A stretch of 64,000 nucleotides of DNA from Streptomyces sp. NBC_00083 (GCF_026343295.1 NZ_JAPELY010000002.1:1426001-1490000); one strand, 5' to 3'. Positions 8,206-19,793 are shown, counted from the stretch's first letter. Translations and numbers: made by a program. Notes: a model not told the origin generated them from the letters alone.

Positions 8206-10296
8206 GTGCCGAACCCTCCTTCCCCCCATGACTCCCGCGGCCTCCTCGACCCCGAACCCCCGCCCGGACTGCTGGCCCCGCCCGAGCTGAACCCCGAGGC
8301 CTGGGACCGCGCGGGACGCCTCCTCCTCGCCAAGATGATCGGTGCCTTCGCGTACGAGGAAATCGTGCGACCAACCGTAGGGCCCGCCACTGACAATGCC
8401 GGTCCGGACGAGAAAGCCGCAGGTCAGTACGGGTTCACGCTGGACGACGGCAGCACGCTGACCTTCGCCGCGCGACGCGGCGCGTACGGCGGCTGGCAGG
8501 TCGACCCCGACTCCGTGCGACGGATCGAGCGGCCGGCGGCGGACACGCCGCAGAGCGCGGCGGGAAGCGCCGAGAGCCCCGCCGAGCAGCCCGCGGGGCG
8601 GTCGGCCGGGCAGCCCCCCGAGGCCCCCGCCGACAGCGCCGAGCCGCCCACCGGCCCCCGCCCGGCACGCGCCGAGCCGCCCGCCGGCCCCGGCCCCGCG
8701 CCCACCGTGCGGCCCGATGGCCAGGGCCCCGCAGGCCGCCCGTCCGCCGTCCCCGGGGGCCAGGCCCTCGCGGACCCCCTGCGCTTCCTCGCGCTGGCCC
8801 GCCGGACGCTCGGCGTCGACGGGGCCACCTTCGGCCACCTCGTACGGGAACTCTCCGCCACCCTCGCCGCCGACACCCGCCTGCACACCACCGCGCTGCC
8901 CGCGGCCCAGCTCGCCGACCTCGGCTACGCGGAACTGGAGGGCCACCAGAGCGGGCACCCCTGGCTCGTACTCAACAAGGGACGGCTCGGCTTCTCCGCC
9001 GACGACGCCGCACGGTGGAGTCCGGAGGCCCGCACTCCGGCCAGGCTGCCGTGGATCGCGGTCCGCACGGACCTGGCCGGCTACCGCGGCACCGAGGCGC
9101 TGGCCACGCCGGACCGCCTCTACGACCGGGAGCTCGACGCGTCGGTCCGCGCCTCGTTCGCCGCCGCGCTGCGCGCCCGAGGACTCGACCCGGCCCGCTA
9201 CCTCTACCTGCCGGTCCACCCCTGGCAGTGGACGGAGATGATCCTTCCGCTCTTCGCCCCCGCGGTCGCCGACCACGCCATCGTGCCGCTCCCCACCGAC
9301 GGCGACGTGCGCCTTCCCCAGCAGTCCATCCGCACCTTCCTCAACCTGTCGCGTCCCGAGCGCCACACCGTGAAGCTCCCGCTGTCCATCCTCAACACCC
9401 TGGTGTGGCGGGGCCTGCCGACCGAGCGCACCGTCGCCGCGCCCGCGGTCACGGCCTGGGTGCAGGGCCTGTGCGACCGGGACGCCTTCCTGCGCGACGA
9501 CTGCCGGGTGATCCTGCTCGGCGAGGTCGCCTCCGTCGCCGTCGAGCACCCCATCTACGACCGCACCGGCGAAGTCCCTTACCAGTACAAGGAGTTGCTC
9601 GGTGCGATCTGGCGCGAGCCGCTGCCGCCGAGGCTCGCGGCGGGAGAGCGCGCCCGCACCCTCGCCGCGCTGCTCCACACGGATCCCCAGGGGCGCGCCT
9701 TCACGGCCGAACTCGTCGCCCGCTCGGGACTCGCGCCCCAGGTGTGGCTGCGCCGCCTGTTCGGCGCCATACTGCCGCCGCTGCTGCGCTTCCTCTACCG
9801 CTACGGAACCGTCTTCTCGCCGCACGGAGAGAACGCCATCGTCGTCTTCGACGACCAGGACGTCCCCGTCCGCCTGGCGATCAAGGACTTCGTCGACGAC
9901 ATCAACGTCAGCGCCGAGCACCTGCCGGAACACGACTCGATGCCCGACGACGTACGGAGGATCCTGCTCGCCGAGGCGCCCGACTTCCTCACCCAGTTCA
10001 TTCATTCGGGGCTCTTCGTGGGTGTCTTCCGGTTCCTCGCGCCGCTGTGCGAGGACCAACTGGGCGTCGCCGAGGCGGACTTCTGGGCGCTGGTGCGCGA
10101 GGAGATCCTGCGCTACCAGGCACGCTTCCCCGACGACAAGGAGCGCTACGAGACGTTCGACCTGCTCACGCCCCGGATCGACCGGCTCTGTCTGAACCGG
10201 AACCGGCTGCACACCGACGGCTACCGGGACCGCTCCGAGCGGCCGCACGCCACCGTGTACGGAACGGTGGCGAACCCCCTGGCCCAGGCGGAGTGA
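8206..10296 (+). CDS. IucA/IucC-family siderophore synthetase 2
   Basis: Second NIS synthetase, 696 residues, start GTG 8206 with GAGGAG upstream. Motifs: GHP...NKGRLGFSADD near 250, YLPVHPWQWTEM near 340, QQSIRTFLNL near 370, KLPLSILNTL, HGENAIVVFD and IKDFVDDI near 545-565, HSGLFVGVF near 605. It resembles the IucC/RhbF/DesD side of the family and would make the second amide bond. Residues about 105-187 are a low-complexity Ala/Pro/Glu-rich insert absent from the family as I know it, which explains the length. Only 37 bases separate it from the next gene, a helicase, whose own start region shows no strong promoter. Confidence 0.92.
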   Translation: MPNPPSPHDSRGLLDPEPPPGLLAPPELNPEAWDRAGRLLLAKMIGAFAYEEIVRPTVGPATDNAGPDEKAAGQYGFTLDDGSTLTFAARRGAYGGWQVDPDSVRRIERPAADTPQSAAGSAESPAEQPAGRSAGQPPEAPADSAEPPTGPRPARAEPPAGPGPAPTVRPDGQGPAGRPSAVPGGQALADPLRFLALARRTLGVDGATFGHLVRELSATLAADTRLHTTALPAAQLADLGYAELEGHQSGHPWLVLNKGRLGFSADDAARWSPEARTPARLPWIAVRTDLAGYRGTEALATPDRLYDRELDASVRASFAAALRARGLDPARYLYLPVHPWQWTEMILPLFAPAVADHAIVPLPTDGDVRLPQQSIRTFLNLSRPERHTVKLPLSILNTLVWRGLPTERTVAAPAVTAWVQGLCDRDAFLRDDCRVILLGEVASVAVEHPIYDRTGEVPYQYKELLGAIWREPLPPRLAAGERARTLAALLHTDPQGRAFTAELVARSGLAPQVWLRRLFGAILPPLLRFLYRYGTVFSPHGENAIVVFDDQDVPVRLAIKDFVDDINVSAEHLPEHDSMPDDVRRILLAEAPDFLTQFIHSGLFVGVFRFLAPLCEDQLGVAEADFWALVREEILRYQARFPDDKERYETFDLLTPRIDRLCLNRNRLHTDGYRDRSERPHATVYGTVANPLAQAE

Positions 10297-10333
10297 TCCG
10301 ATTGTCAGTGGCGAGCCTTAGGCTGGTCCGGCT

Positions 10334-12304
10334 ATGACAAAGCCTTCACTCCCCGAGCTCCTGCACGCCGCCGTCACCGCCGTCGGCGGTGTGGAGCGGC
10401 CTGGCCAGGTCGCCATGGCCACCGCCGTCGCCGAGGCCGTGGACGACGCCTCCCACCTGCTGGTCCAGGCCGGAACGGGCACCGGAAAGTCCCTCGGCTA
10501 CCTGGTGCCGGCGCTCGCGGACGGGGAGCGTGTCGTGATCGCGACCGCCACGCTGGCCCTCCAGCGCCAGCTGGTGGAGCGCGATCTGCCGCGCACCGTG
10601 GACGCGCTGCATCCGCTGCTGCGGCGCCGTCCGCAGTTCGCCATGTTGAAGGGCCGCTCGAACTATCTGTGTCTGCACCGCCTCCACGAGGGCGCGCCGC
10701 AGGACGAGGACGAGGGGCTCTTCGACCAGTTCGAGTCGGCCGCGCCCACCAGCAAGCTCGGCCAGGACCTCCTGCGCATGCGGGACTGGGCGGACGAGAC
10801 GGAGACCGGCGATCGTGACGCGCTGACCCCGGGCGTCTCGGACAAGGCCTGGGGCCAGGTCTCGGTGTCCTCGCGGGAGTGCCTGGGCGCCACGAAGTGC
10901 GCGTACGGCGCGGAGTGCTTCGCGGAGATGGCGCGTGAGCGCGCCAAGCTCTCCGATGTGGTCGTCACCAATCACGCGCTGCTCGCCATCGACGCCATCG
11001 AGGGCGCGCCGGTGCTCCCGCAGCACGAGGTGCTGATCGTCGACGAGGCCCACGAGCTGGTCTCCCGGGTGACCGGTGTCGCCACCGGCGAGCTCACTCC
11101 GGGCCAGGTCAACCGGGCGGTGCGGCGCAGCGCGAAGCTCGTCAACGAGAAGGTCGCCGACCAGCTCCAGACCGCGTCCGAGGGGTTCGAGCGGGTCATG
11201 GAGCTGGCGCTGCCGGGCCGCCTCGAAGAGGTCCCCGAGGATCTCGGCTACGCCCTGATGGCGCTGCGCGACGCGGCCCGTGAGGTGATCTCGGCGCTCG
11301 GTTCGACCCGCGACAAGTCCGTCCAGGACGAGGACGCGGTGCGCAAGCAGGCCCTCGCCATGCTGGAGACGGTGCACGGCGTGGCGGAGCGCATCACCAA
11401 CGGCTCCGAGTGGGACGTCGTCTGGTACGAGCGGCACGACCGCTTCGGCGCCTCGGTGCGGGTCGCTCCGCTCTCGGTGTCGGGGCTGCTCAGGGAGAAG
11501 CTGTTCGCGGACCGCTCGGTCGTGCTGACCTCCGCCACCCTGAAGCTGGGCGGCGACTTCAACGGGGTGGGCGCCTCGCTCGGTCTCTCCGCCGAGGGCA
11601 CCGGCGGAGAGGACGTGCCGCAGTGGAAGGGCCTCGACGTCGGCTCCCCGTTCGACTACCCCAAGCAGGGCATCCTGTACGTCGCGAAGCACCTGGCGAC
11701 GCCCGGCCGGGAGGGTTCGCGCGGCGACATGATGGACGAGCTGGCAGAGCTGGTGGAGGCGGCCGGGGGCCGCACCCTCGGCCTGTTCTCCTCGATGCGG
11801 GCCGCCCAGGCGGCGGCCGAGGAGCTGCGCGGCCGGCTCGACAACCCGATCCTGCTCCAGGGCGAGGAGACGCTGGGCGAGCTGATCAAGACGTTCGCGG
11901 CCGACCCCAAGACGTGTCTGTTCGGCACCCTGTCGCTGTGGCAGGGCGTCGATGTGCCGGGGCCGAGCTGTCAGCTGGTGGTCATGGACCGCATCCCGTT
12001 CCCGCGCCCCGACGACCCGCTGATGAGCGCCCGCCAGAAGGCGGTGGAGGAGGGCGGCGGCAACGGCTTCATGGCCGTCGCGGCCACGCATGCGGCGCTC
12101 CTGATGGCGCAGGGCGCGGGCCGCCTCGTACGGGCGACGGGCGACCGGGGTGTGGTCGCGGTGCTCGACCCGCGCCTCGCCAACGCCCGGTACGGCAGCT
12201 ATCTGCGGGCCTCGCTGCCCGACTTCTGGTACACCACCGACCGCAACCAGGCGCGTCGCTCGCTCGCCGCCATCGACGCGGCGGCCACGGCGGACGGCAA
12301 GTAG
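10334..12304 (+). CDS. DinG/XPD-like iron-sulfur ATP-dependent DNA helicase
   Basis: Superfamily 2 DNA helicase, 656 residues. Walker A is AGTGTGKS (46-53), followed by TATLALQRQL; the iron-sulfur cluster cysteines are in SNYLCLHRL and ECLGATKCAYGAECF; then VVTNHALL, the DEAH box in IVDEAHELV, SATLKLGG and the C-terminal DRIPFPRPDDPL and GAGRLVRATGDRG. This order is that of DinG/YoaA-type 5'-3' helicases, which resolve D-loops, R-loops and damaged replication intermediates. It converges on lexA across a hairpin terminator. Its place beside lexA fits a DNA-repair role, but no SOS box was seen in front of it. Confidence 0.92.
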   Translation: MTKPSLPELLHAAVTAVGGVERPGQVAMATAVAEAVDDASHLLVQAGTGTGKSLGYLVPALADGERVVIATATLALQRQLVERDLPRTVDALHPLLRRRPQFAMLKGRSNYLCLHRLHEGAPQDEDEGLFDQFESAAPTSKLGQDLLRMRDWADETETGDRDALTPGVSDKAWGQVSVSSRECLGATKCAYGAECFAEMARERAKLSDVVVTNHALLAIDAIEGAPVLPQHEVLIVDEAHELVSRVTGVATGELTPGQVNRAVRRSAKLVNEKVADQLQTASEGFERVMELALPGRLEEVPEDLGYALMALRDAAREVISALGSTRDKSVQDEDAVRKQALAMLETVHGVAERITNGSEWDVVWYERHDRFGASVRVAPLSVSGLLREKLFADRSVVLTSATLKLGGDFNGVGASLGLSAEGTGGEDVPQWKGLDVGSPFDYPKQGILYVAKHLATPGREGSRGDMMDELAELVEAAGGRTLGLFSSMRAAQAAAEELRGRLDNPILLQGEETLGELIKTFAADPKTCLFGTLSLWQGVDVPGPSCQLVVMDRIPFPRPDDPLMSARQKAVEEGGGNGFMAVAATHAALLMAQGAGRLVRATGDRGVVAVLDPRLANARYGSYLRASLPDFWYTTDRNQARRSLAAIDAAATADGK

Positions 12305-12386
12305 GCCCCGGGCGAGGTGCGGGGCCCGAAGCGGGTCTTGGTTTTGAGTCTGAGAGGGCCCTGTCGCGGCACCCGGGGACAAAGCA

Positions 12387-12421
12387 GGGCCCCGGGACCG
12401 GCGCAGGAGGTCCCGGGGCCC
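12387..12421. terminator. Bidirectional hairpin terminator between helicase gene and lexA
   Basis: Perfect 13-bp stem (12387-12399 with 12409-12421) of nearly pure GC around a 9-base loop, between two convergent genes. Confidence 0.85.
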
Positions 12422-12442
12422 GGTTCAGAACCGGCGGAGGGG

Positions 12443-13234
12443 TCAGACCCGCCGGAGCACCGCCACTACCTTGCCCAGGATGGTCGCGTCGTCGCCGGGA
12501 ATCGGCTGGTAGGCGGCGTTGTGCGGGAGCAGCCAGATGTGGTTGTCCTCGCGCTTGAAGCGCTTCACCGTGGCCTCGCCGTCGAGCATCGCGGCGACGA
12601 TGTCGCCGTTCTCGGCGACGGGCTGGCGGCGGACGGTGACCCAGTCGCCGTCGCAGATGGCGGCTTCGATCATCGAGTCGCCGACGACCTTCAGGACGAA
12701 CAGCTCGCCGTCGCCGACCAGCTGGCGGGGGAGGGGGAACACGTCCTCCACCGACTCCTCGGCGAGGATCGGGCCACCGGCGGCGATCCGGCCGACCAGC
12801 GGCACATAGGAGGCGGCCGGCTTGCCGGCGGTGTCGGTGGGCTGGCTGCTCGGCTGGTCGGAACCGCGGACCTCGTAGGCGCGCGGCCTGTGCGGGTCGC
12901 GGCGCAGGAAGCCCTTGCGCTCCAGGGCCATCAACTGATGGGCGACGGACGAGGTGCTGGAGAGGCCGACGGCCTGGCCGATCTCCCGCATCGACGGCGG
13001 GTAGCCACGCCGCTGCACGGAGTCCCGGATCACTTCGATGACTCGCCGCTGCCGGTCCGTGAGGCCGGAGCTGTCCGCCCTGATGCCTGGAGGTCGGCCG
13101 GGCAGGGAGCGGGCCGGACGCGCGGCGTCCCCTCCCTGGTTCGTGACTGCGTCATTCATGGCATGCACCGGCTCAAGTCGGGTCTGGGAGCGGTCCTGGG
13201 CAGTGATGGTGGCACTGTCTGCGGTCGTGGTCAC
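12443..13234 (-). CDS. lexA: SOS repressor LexA
   Basis: Transcriptional repressor and self-cleaving serine protease that controls the DNA-damage response. 263 residues from GTG 13234, which has GAGAGGGG upstream and gives the N-terminus MTTTADSATI that I recall for Streptomyces LexA; a longer frame to 13399 runs through the promoter and is rejected. A 50-residue disordered N-terminal extension precedes the winged helix (REIGQAVGLSSTSSVAHQL, about 83-101). The cleavage site is Ala152-Gly153 (GRIAAGGP), the catalytic Ser187 is in GDSMIEA and Lys224 in TVKRF. An SOS box lies over its own promoter, so it is autoregulated. Confidence 0.97.
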   Translation of the reverse strand: MTTTADSATITAQDRSQTRLEPVHAMNDAVTNQGGDAARPARSLPGRPPGIRADSSGLTDRQRRVIEVIRDSVQRRGYPPSMREIGQAVGLSSTSSVAHQLMALERKGFLRRDPHRPRAYEVRGSDQPSSQPTDTAGKPAASYVPLVGRIAAGGPILAEESVEDVFPLPRQLVGDGELFVLKVVGDSMIEAAICDGDWVTVRRQPVAENGDIVAAMLDGEATVKRFKREDNHIWLLPHNAAYQPIPGDDATILGKVVAVLRRV

Positions 13235-13302
13235 GTCGGCGGCCCCTCTCGAATGTGGTCTCCCTAGGCTGGACAACGGTAGTGGCTTTCGAAAGGTTGC
13301 GC

Positions 13303-13316
13303 CAAACACACGTTCG
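13303..13316. promoter_or_regulatory. SOS (LexA) box of lexA
   Basis: CAAAC-ACAC-GTTCG matches the actinobacterial CGAAC-N4-GTTCG with one mismatch. On the minus strand the box runs into TTGGCG, a plausible -35, with TACCGT 18 bases further on as -10. It is about 70 bases before the lexA start, so bound LexA would block its own promoter. Confidence 0.8.
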
Positions 13317-13642
13317 AGTGAAAAATCGCAGAAGGTGCTACATGGGCCCTGGGTGTGGGTGTATGTGCGAGCCCCGACCGGAGGCCCGTCGAACGGCAAT
13401 TCGGTTCATTACGGTAGCCTTCACCGCCGGGGCGAGCGCCGGGCGACCCCCCTTCGGGGACCTTTCGGGGCCTCTGCCGCGCGTCGCGCGCGGCGGTGGT
13501 GCACCGGCGCACAGTCTGTCATCCGGCACCCCGCGATCCAGCGCTGCGACGCGCTTCCCGTACCCTCGTGGGCGGCCGGAAATCGTCGGCCGGGGCGCCG
13601 GGTTTCCGCGACACGCGGGAGCGCTGGATAAGTGGCGAAACC

Positions 13643-13662
13643 GTAGATCTACTAGATCTAGT
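13643..13662. promoter_or_regulatory. Candidate NrdR boxes upstream of nrdRJ
   Basis: Two overlapping perfect palindromes, GTAGATCTAC (13643-13652) and ACTAGATCTAGT (13651-13662). The second fits the NrdR-box core CwAtATcTwG at 9 of 10 positions. They lie 145 bases before nrdR within the lexA-nrdR divergent region (13235-13806), which holds no other gene I can support. Confidence 0.6.
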
Positions 13663-13806
13663 GGTTGGATTGGTGCAGCCGCCCAGAAGTTGTGGTCCGT
13701 GGTCCTTCAAGACCCTGGCCATCGCCTATGCTTGTGGTCGCTTCACGGGGCCGGTTCCGGGCCCGCCGAGGCTATTCAGTCGTGCTGTGAAGGAGGCTTG
13801 GGAACC

Positions 13807-14328
13807 ATGCACTGCCCCTTCTGCAGGCACCCCGACAGCCGTGTCGTCGACAGTCGTACGACCGACGACGGCACGTCGATCCGCCGGCGCCGTCAGTGCC
13901 CCGACTGCTCCCGTCGCTTCACGACGGTGGAGACGGCCTCGCTGATGGTCATCAAGCGGTCGGGCGTGACCGAGCCCTTCAGCCGCACCAAGGTCATCTC
14001 CGGCGTCCGCAAGGCATGCCAGGGGCGGCCCGTCACCGAGGACGCCCTCGCCAAGCTCGGCCAGCGGGTCGAAGAGGCGGTGCGCGCCACCGGCAGCGCC
14101 GAGCTGACCACCCACGACGTGGGCCTTGCCATACTCGGCCCCCTGCAGGAGCTCGACCTCGTCGCGTACCTGCGCTTCGCGTCCGTATACCGGGCTTTCG
14201 ACAGCCTCGAAGACTTCGAGGCCGCCATCGTGGAACTCCGCGAGCAGCGGCCTCCCAGGGATCCATCAGACGAGTGCGTGGCCGGCGTGACCCCCGAGGT
14301 CCCCGTGCCCGCCACCGCTGCCGACTGA
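13807..14328 (+). CDS. nrdR: Transcriptional repressor NrdR
   Basis: Zinc- and nucleotide-binding repressor of ribonucleotide reductase genes, 173 residues. Start ATG 13807 has AGGAGG ten bases upstream. The N-terminal zinc ribbon is clear: MHCPFCRHPDSRVVDSR with the second pair in QCPDCSRRFTT. It is followed by the ATP-cone domain (VIKRSGVTEPFSRTKVISGV, RVEEAVRATG, LRFASVYRAF). The C-terminal tail after about 150 is Pro/Ala-rich. It lies 154 bases before nrdJ in the same direction, the usual actinobacterial nrdR-nrdJ unit, and probably represses that unit and other nrd genes elsewhere when dATP is high. Confidence 0.97.
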   Translation: MHCPFCRHPDSRVVDSRTTDDGTSIRRRRQCPDCSRRFTTVETASLMVIKRSGVTEPFSRTKVISGVRKACQGRPVTEDALAKLGQRVEEAVRATGSAELTTHDVGLAILGPLQELDLVAYLRFASVYRAFDSLEDFEAAIVELREQRPPRDPSDECVAGVTPEVPVPATAAD

Positions 14329-14482
14329 CCGAGGGGCCCCAGCGGGCCCGCGGTCGCCGATCGGCGGCATCCAGGACCTGCCAGGGGTGCGCTTCTGCTG
14401 CGCCCGTGGCACCAGACAAACACCGTGCTCTGGGAACATTCAGGCACTTTTGGGCGTTTTTGCCCGCGTATGGGAGGCGGCA

Positions 14483-17377
<2,895 letters not shown>

Positions 17378-17452
17378 CACCGGGCGGGCCGTGCGGAACA
17401 GCACCGTCCCGCACGGTCCGCGCGTGCGGCTGAACGGAGCGCACTGAGCCAG

Positions 17453-17486
17453 GAGAAGGGGACCGGCCTCGGCCGGTCCCCTTCTC
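17453..17486. terminator. Bidirectional hairpin terminator after nrdJ
   Basis: Perfect 16-bp stem (17453-17468 with 17471-17486) with a minimal loop, between nrdJ and the convergent TerD-like gene. Confidence 0.85.
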
Positions 17487-17535
17487 GCTTTCAGGCCCTC
17501 GCTTTCAGGCCCCCACCTCTGTCCGGTTCCCGCTG

Positions 17536-18066
17536 TCAGGCGGGTGCCGCGCCCATAGCGGCGATGAAGGAATCCGGGTCAAGGGTGAATCCCCGGATGT
17601 CCTCATGGAACTCCCAGGCGCCCGACTCGCCCCGGACGAACTCCGCGACGGTGGCCGCCGTGGCGTCCGCGACCGTGGACAGGGCGTGGTGGGACAGTTC
17701 CGTATAGCCCTCGCGGATGCGCACGCCGGGGTTGGACACCTCGCCGAAGACCCGGGGCCCCGCCCCCTGCTGGATGACGACGCCGACCACCACGCGCGTG
17801 TGCTCCGCCGCCATGCGGGCGAACTCCAGGGTCATGACCTCGTCGTACCCGAGCCCCTGGCCGGTGCGGCTGTCGCGATCCAGGTGGATGGTTCCGTCGG
17901 GGGAGCGGCTGTCGAAGTACACCCGGTAGTCGGGCGGTCCGTACGGAGCGCTCGCCGAGTAGACGCCCGCGACCACGTCCAGGTCGTGCGCGGGCGAGCC
18001 GATGGGGCTCGGATCCCAGCGCAGTGCCACCTCGACCGTGCCGAGACCCTTGCTGATGCCGCTCAT
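17536..18066 (-). CDS. TerD-family (tellurium/stress) protein
   Basis: Small soluble protein, 176 residues, of the TerD family of calcium-binding stress proteins. Start ATG 18066 follows GGGAGGGG. The family pattern is visible: MSGISKGLGTVEVALRWDPSP, DLDVVAGVY (TerD: DLD), RDSRTGQGLGYDE near 70-80, which corresponds to the acidic metal-binding loop, then LEFARMAAEHTRVVVGV. The loop has TGQGLGYDE where TerD usually has a more acidic TGxGxGDDE, so calcium binding may be weaker. It stands alone, without the terABC or kinase partners of ter operons. Its exact role is unknown. Confidence 0.82.
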   Translation of the reverse strand: MSGISKGLGTVEVALRWDPSPIGSPAHDLDVVAGVYSASAPYGPPDYRVYFDSRSPDGTIHLDRDSRTGQGLGYDEVMTLEFARMAAEHTRVVVGVVIQQGAGPRVFGEVSNPGVRIREGYTELSHHALSTVADATAATVAEFVRGESGAWEFHEDIRGFTLDPDSFIAAMGAAPA

Positions 18067-18224
18067 TCCAGACCCCTCCCCGAACCTGCCACCCCGCCTG
18101 GACCCATGCTGCCACGCTCCATGTCGCCTGCGGGCGGCGCCAGTTGGCCTCGCGGTGGCGATCGGTGATCATTGAGCACGGCGGGGCCGGAGGGGCTCCG
18201 GGTTCTCAGCGGGGGGAAAGCAGG

Positions 18225-19073
18225 ATGTGGAACGGCCAAGACGTCGACCTGGACGCGTACTTCCGGCGGATCGGCTACGACGGTGACGCGTCACCCACGC
18301 TCGACACCCTGAGGGAGCTGCACCGGGCGCACGTGACGACGATCCCGTTCGAGAACCTGAACGCGGCCCTTGGCCGGCCCGTGCCGCTGGATGTCAAGAG
18401 CCTGATGGGGAAGCTCGTCGGACAGGCCCGCGGAGGCTACTGCTACGAGCAGAACTCGCTGTTCGCGGCCGTTCTGGAACGGCTGGGCTTCACCTTCGCC
18501 GCCCGTGGGGCGCGCGTGAGGAGGCGGGACGCTGCGTCGATCACGCCGGTGACCCACGCGCTGCTCATCGCGACCGTGGACGGTCAACCCTGGCTGTGCG
18601 ACACGGGATTCGGGCACCAGGGGCCGCTGGAGCCGGTGCCACTGCGGGACGGCGCCGTCGTCGAACAGGGCGGATGGACCTACGGCATCGCATCCGATGG
18701 CGACGGGGCCCATGTGCTGCGCACGCGGCGGCCCGGGGGATGGACCGACCTCTATGCCTTCACGCCGGGGCCCCTCTACCCCGCCGACTTCACCGTGATG
18801 AACCACTACAGCTCCTCGCACCCCCAATCCCGTTTCGTGGGGCAGGTGGTGGTGCAGCGAGCCGCGCCCGGCGTGCGCCGAGCGCTGGTCAGGGACGAGT
18901 TCACCACCTCTCGTACGGACGGCACGATGGACTGGCGCAGCGTGTCCGCCGACGAGCTCGGACGGCTGTTGTCAGAGGCCTTCGATATCGTGATGGAGCA
19001 GGAGGATCTCGTACAACTGGGCGCCCTGGCGGGAGGGGTGAGGGGTGCGGTGCCCCGGGCTCGTGTTCGGTAG
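18225..19073 (+). CDS. Arylamine N-acetyltransferase
   Basis: Transfers acetyl groups from acetyl-CoA to arylamines or hydrazines; some actinobacterial relatives act as amide synthases in secondary metabolism. 282 residues from ATG 18225 (GGGGGGAAAG upstream). The catalytic triad is intact: Cys73 in RGGYCYEQN, His111 in PVTHALL, Asp126 in LCDTGFG. The N-terminal LDAYFRRIGYDG and IPFENLN are family hallmarks. It is divergent from the TerD-like gene with about 160 bases between them. No biosynthetic genes surround it, so a xenobiotic role is more likely than a biosynthetic one. Confidence 0.93.
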   Translation: MWNGQDVDLDAYFRRIGYDGDASPTLDTLRELHRAHVTTIPFENLNAALGRPVPLDVKSLMGKLVGQARGGYCYEQNSLFAAVLERLGFTFAARGARVRRRDAASITPVTHALLIATVDGQPWLCDTGFGHQGPLEPVPLRDGAVVEQGGWTYGIASDGDGAHVLRTRRPGGWTDLYAFTPGPLYPADFTVMNHYSSSHPQSRFVGQVVVQRAAPGVRRALVRDEFTTSRTDGTMDWRSVSADELGRLLSEAFDIVMEQEDLVQLGALAGGVRGAVPRARVR

Positions 19074-19164
19074 TGCACTGGCCTTCGGGCCGTGCGGCAT
19101 ATTGCTGGGAACGTACTCCGCCGGAGCATGACCGGGGCATGGTGGCGCGCCGTACGATGGCGCG

Positions 19165-19770
19165 GTGCTGGTGAAGTGGACTCGCTGCACCGTGGTGGAC
19201 CGCCGCGGTTTCGAGCGGGGGCAGCGGAAGTGGGCGGGGTTACTGGGCGAGCCCGGTTTCCGTGGACAGGGCGGCGGCTGGAGCCGCAGACGGCCGGAGG
19301 TGGCCCATGTCTTCGGCTTCTGGGAGAGCCGTGCGTTCTACGACTCCTTCATGGCGCGGGCGCACGACCGGCTCGCCGCCTCCCAGGCGGGCACGTACAA
19401 GGACGTCGAGACGAAGCTCTTCGTGCACCGCTTCGATGTGAAGACCGGCTTCGAACCGGGCTTCACCGACGCCGACGTGGTGCGGGTCGCGCACTGCGCG
19501 GTCCATGCGGAGCGGGTCGACCATTTCGCGCTGATGCAGCAGCGCGTGTGGAACCCCGCCATGGCGGGATCGCCCGGCATGGTGCGCGGCGTGTTCGCAG
19601 AGGCGCCCGGCCATGAGTTCCTGGTGCTCTCGATGTGGCATTCGGCCGCCGAGCGAGGAAAGTACCGGGCCGACGGGCTGGAGCGGCTCTCGCTGCGGGC
19701 CGGGACCGAGACCGATGTCGCGGCCCTGAGCGGGGACGTCGTACGGCTCGACCAGGCCTGGACGGTCTGA
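19165..19770 (+). CDS. DUF4937 (YdbC-like) protein
   Basis: Conserved protein of 201 residues, which I recognise as the DUF4937 family of Bacillus YdbC; no biochemical role is known to me. Two similar halves are suggested: VKWTRCTV...AGLLGEPGF...FWESRAFYDSFMARAHD and VRVAHCAVHAERVDHFALMQQRVWNPAMAGSPGM...SMWHSAAERGKY. The pattern is that of a tandem dimeric alpha/beta-barrel (monooxygenase-like ABM) fold, but no cofactor or catalytic residue can be assigned. Start is GTG 19165 or GTG 19171 in the same frame; neither has a strong ribosome site. It converges with the tetR-like gene. Confidence 0.72.
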   Translation: MLVKWTRCTVVDRRGFERGQRKWAGLLGEPGFRGQGGGWSRRRPEVAHVFGFWESRAFYDSFMARAHDRLAASQAGTYKDVETKLFVHRFDVKTGFEPGFTDADVVRVAHCAVHAERVDHFALMQQRVWNPAMAGSPGMVRGVFAEAPGHEFLVLSMWHSAAERGKYRADGLERLSLRAGTETDVAALSGDVVRLDQAWTV

Positions 19771-19793
19771 CCCGGCCGGCCGATCGTGGGATC

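Noticed and set aside
13255..13806. N-terminal extension of NrdR by about 184 codons
   Set aside because: The extension crosses the SOS box and NrdR boxes; NrdR is known to start at the zinc ribbon, and AGGAGG precedes ATG 13807.
14329..14482. Cobalamin riboswitch before nrdJ
   Set aside because: The spacer is only 154 bases and the B12-box and long-range pairing were not found; in Streptomyces the riboswitch I know of belongs to the class I genes instead.
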